A DNA stretch of 15,911 nt from Candidatus Omnitrophota bacterium (GTDB lineage Bacteria; Omnitrophota; Gorgyraeia; Zapsychrales; Zapsychraceae), in contig JAGYNW010000020.1 in the NCBI GenBank assembly GCA_018399915.1, positions 1 to 15,911 of the forward strand. The letters are read 5' to 3'. Shown piece by piece: positions 13,842-15,911 of the stretch (positions are counted from its first letter, which is position 1; each line of letters begins with the position of its first letter). A model generated the notes under the pieces. It was not told the DNA's origin. It did no database searches and saw nothing but the letters and a program-made list of their open reading frames with translations. The translations under genes were made by a program, and so were the position numbers.

Positions 13842-14790
13842 CCTGCATCAACTCATTTAACCATTGTACGTATTGTTTTTGAAATTTTCTTTGATAAAGT
13901 TCTCGATGGATGACATCTTTGATTTCATTAAGTTTAGCGATTTCTGCCGGAATTTTCCGGATGAGTTTAAAAATATAAAGGCCTGAATTTACCTCCATTA
14001 TCGGGGAAATCTCACCAGGTTCCAGGTCAAAAATAACATCCTCGATCTCGGAGAGTAATTGCCCTTTTTCCACAATCCCGATAGATGGGGTATCTGAATA
14101 AATGGAGGAAGTTTCTTTAAAGTCAATGCCTTGTTTGACAAAATCATAGGCTTCCCGGGCTTTCTCTTTGGCCGTCTGTTTATCATCCTTATACGCGATA
14201 AAAATGGATTCCAATTCGACAGCTTCTCCCCTCTTGAACTGTGTTTCGTGATTTTTGTAATAGTCAGTGACTTCCTGAGGATTAACGAAAATTTTTGATT
14301 CCACTTCATGTTGGATGACATATTTAATTTTTAATTGATCTTTGACCTTTTCCTGTAATTCACTTAGATTGGCGCCATGTTTGACCAAGGCTTTAAGAAA
14401 AACATCTTCTGAGGGATATTGTGTCTTGATTTCTTCAATCCGGTTTTTTATGACTTTATCATTTACTTCCAGTCCGAGTTCTTTGGCTTTGCTGAGGATC
14501 AGTTTGTCTTCAATGATTTTTTTTATTCCATTGGCTTCAAGTTCGTCTTTCAATCGGTTGAGTTGCTGGCGGTTCATACCCTCAGCCGCATAACGGGCCA
14601 GGGTGCTTTTAATATACTCCTTGAGGTCTTGTAGGGTAATTAACTCATCATTGACGATAGCGATGATCGCATCATCATAGGCCCAGGCATTGATCGGTCG
14701 AAGGCATGTCAGAGACAGTATGATACCCAATAAAAGAATTAAAATAGATGCGGTATGTTTTTTAACGGATGTAAGTGGTAAAAACATCAT
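13813..14790 (-). CDS. SurA-like periplasmic chaperone / peptidyl-prolyl isomerase
   Basis: This 325-residue exported protein has a signal peptide at 1-37 (basic KKH, a hydrophobic core, then a likely AWA cleavage site). A SurA N-terminal chaperone domain spans about 40-175 (AIVNDELITLQDLKEYI and KIIEDKLILSKAKELGLEV). One parvulin-type rotamase domain lies at about 185-280 (ESIFIAYKDD, FKETSSIYSDTP and LEPGEISPIMEVNSGLYIFKL). A C-terminal helix reads RELYQRKFQKQYVQWL. SurA proteins escort outer-membrane proteins; E. coli SurA has two parvulin domains, this one has one. Tandem ATGs at 14790 and 14787 both fit the AAGGAG ribosome site. It lies 58 bp downstream of mfd. Confidence 0.9.
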   Translation of the reverse strand: MMFLPLTSVKKHTASILILLLGIILSLTCLRPINAWAYDDAIIAIVNDELITLQDLKEYIKSTLARYAAEGMNRQQLNRLKDELEANGIKKIIEDKLILSKAKELGLEVNDKVIKNRIEEIKTQYPSEDVFLKALVKHGANLSELQEKVKDQLKIKYVIQHEVESKIFVNPQEVTDYYKNHETQFKRGEAVELESIFIAYKDDKQTAKEKAREAYDFVKQGIDFKETSSIYSDTPSIGIVEKGQLLSEIEDVIFDLEPGEISPIMEVNSGLYIFKLIRKIPAEIAKLNEIKDVIHRELYQRKFQKQYVQWLNELMQDAYIEIKQN

Positions 14791-14848
14791 GGTAACTCCT
14801 TTTTCTATTTAAATAAATTTTTTATGACAGAAAGATGATTAATCCTGT

Positions 14849-15911
14849 TTATAGTTTATTTCGGACCATTGTTTCAGATTTTTTTAAATTTGCAATAGAT
14901 TCTTTTAATATGCGGCAATATAGGTCAAAACCGATACTTGCGATGTATCCATGTTGTTCTGTGCCCAGCAGGTTTCCGGCTCCGCGCAATTGGAGGTCCT
15001 CAAACGCTATCTGAAAACCCGATCCCAAACCTTTGAATTTTTCAATAGCTTTCATTCGTGCTTTGGCTTTATCAGAAAGCAATGTATTCTGAGGGACAAC
15101 AAAATATGCATACGCTTTAGAGGTGAATCTGCCGACACGTCCTCTTAGTTGATGTAAGTCTGCAAGGCCAAATCGGTCTGCCCGGTTGATAATAAGTGTG
15201 TTGGCATTAGGGACATCAATCCCGGATTCGATAATGGTCGTACAGACCAAAACATCGATTTTGCCTTTCAGGAACTCAAGCATTATCTTCTCAAGCATGC
15301 GAGGTGGCATTTGTCCATGACCAACCGCAATGTTAGCCTTTTTAATAAGTTTACTTATTATTTTAGCAATTTGTTCGATATCTTCAACACGATTATGTAG
15401 AAAGAATACCTGTCCTTTTCGCCTCAATTCACGGTTAATGGCTCTTTTGATCAGCGTTTCATCAAATTGAACGATTTGGCTCTTGACAGGTATGCGATTT
15501 TCAGGCGCGGTCGCGATCACTGACATGTCCCTGGCACCGGTCAGGGCCATATGCAGGGTCCGGGGGATGGGTGTGGCCGTTAGCGTTAAAACATCAGCCA
15601 ATAAACGGAGTTGTTTGAGTTTTTCTTTTGCTTTTACCCCGAAACGTTGTTCTTCATCGATAATGATCAATCCCAGGTCTTTGAATGCAATGTCTTTGGA
15701 CAAAAGCCGGTGGGTCCCGATAATAATGTCAACATTCCCCTTTGCAACATCTTTGATGATGACGCTCTGTTCCTGTTTTGTTTTAAAGCGGCTAAGCATG
15801 CCGATATTAACGGGGAATTTCTTTAAACGATTGTAAAAATTATAAAAATGTTGTTCTGCCAGAATCGTCGTCGGTACAAGTATGGCCACTTGTTTATTAT
15901 CCATAACGGCT
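14849..15911 (-). CDS. mfd: Transcription-repair coupling factor Mfd, C-terminal part, lacking D7
   Basis: Mfd removes stalled RNA polymerase from lesions and recruits UvrA. Only the last 353 residues are in the window; the start lies beyond the right edge, so the apparent methionine at 15904 is internal. Visible are VLVPTT-like motif Ia (ILVPTTILAEQHF), DEEQ box II (IIDEEQRFGVKAKEKLK), TATPIPRTLHMAL (III), ESGIDVPNANTLII (V) and HQLRGRVGR (VI). The Mfd-specific LQLRGAGNLLGTEQHGYIASIGFDLYCRIL follows, which separates it from RecG. The protein stops about 16 residues after that motif, whereas E. coli Mfd continues for well over 100 residues (domain D7). Only 58 bp remain before surA, so D7 is not present in another frame. 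Confidence 0.95.
   Translation of the reverse strand, partial: AVMDNKQVAILVPTTILAEQHFYNFYNRLKKFPVNIGMLSRFKTKQEQSVIIKDVAKGNVDIIIGTHRLLSKDIAFKDLGLIIIDEEQRFGVKAKEKLKQLRLLADVLTLTATPIPRTLHMALTGARDMSVIATAPENRIPVKSQIVQFDETLIKRAINRELRRKGQVFFLHNRVEDIEQIAKIISKLIKKANIAVGHGQMPPRMLEKIMLEFLKGKIDVLVCTTIIESGIDVPNANTLIINRADRFGLADLHQLRGRVGRFTSKAYAYFVVPQNTLLSDKAKARMKAIEKFKGLGSGFQIAFEDLQLRGAGNLLGTEQHGYIASIGFDLYCRILKESIANLKKSETMVRNKL

Noticed and set aside
1..15911. CRISPR array, rRNA, phage genes or a defence island
   Set aside because: No regularly spaced repeats, no rRNA signature and no recognisable phage or defence proteins; apart from one transposase the genes are housekeeping.

Overview
The window looks like chromosomal housekeeping DNA from a Gram-negative-type bacterium of moderate-to-low GC (estimated by eye). 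Cues are a SurA-like periplasmic chaperone, the gatCAB amidotransferase, a bactofilin and densely packed operons with overlapping ends. Gene content and order fit an uncultured lineage such as Candidatus Omnitrophota or a neighbour in the PVC area. That placement is inference from remembered gene order, not a search result.

Layout. (1) Positions 1-1685, minus strand: a membrane protein with a spermidine-synthase-like domain, running off the left edge, with its own extended -10 promoter (1725-1754). (2) A tRNA-Met(CAT) gene at 1830-1906 with a near-consensus promoter. (3) Positions 1980-9016, minus strand: one long apparent operon in the order gatC, gatA, gatB, ctpA-like protease, tsaD, mgtC-like gene, bactofilin with a C-terminal HTH, and a small HTH protein with a C-terminal membrane anchor. 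It starts from a good promoter at 9065-9093, and several junctions overlap or lack a ribosome binding site, suggesting translational coupling. (4) A YbgC-type thioesterase (minus) ending in an intrinsic terminator at 9094-9129. (5) Positions 9682-11132, plus strand: a zinc-ribbon DDE transposase split into two frames at an A8 tract, followed by about 340 bp of AT-rich DNA with no supported gene. (6) A promoter that reads straight into a 19-position hairpin plus T-run, then a PilZ (c-di-GMP receptor) gene on the plus strand. (7) Positions 12016-15911, minus strand: mfd (5' part off the window), surA-like, pdxA, rsmA.

How they work together. The gat genes make Gln-tRNA(Gln) and/or Asn-tRNA(Asn); TsaD makes the t6A tRNA modification and RsmA dimethylates 16S rRNA, so translation quality is the dominant theme. 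CtpA and the SurA-like protein act in the cell envelope, and PdxA makes vitamin B6.

The most unusual point is the end of the gat operon. Two adjacent genes each carry an excisionase-type HTH, one fused to a bactofilin (a polymer-forming cytoskeletal protein) and one tail-anchored in the membrane. Also notable are an Mfd that stops before its C-terminal D7 domain, the promoter-hairpin element ahead of the PilZ gene, and two lineage-specific oddities in GatA.
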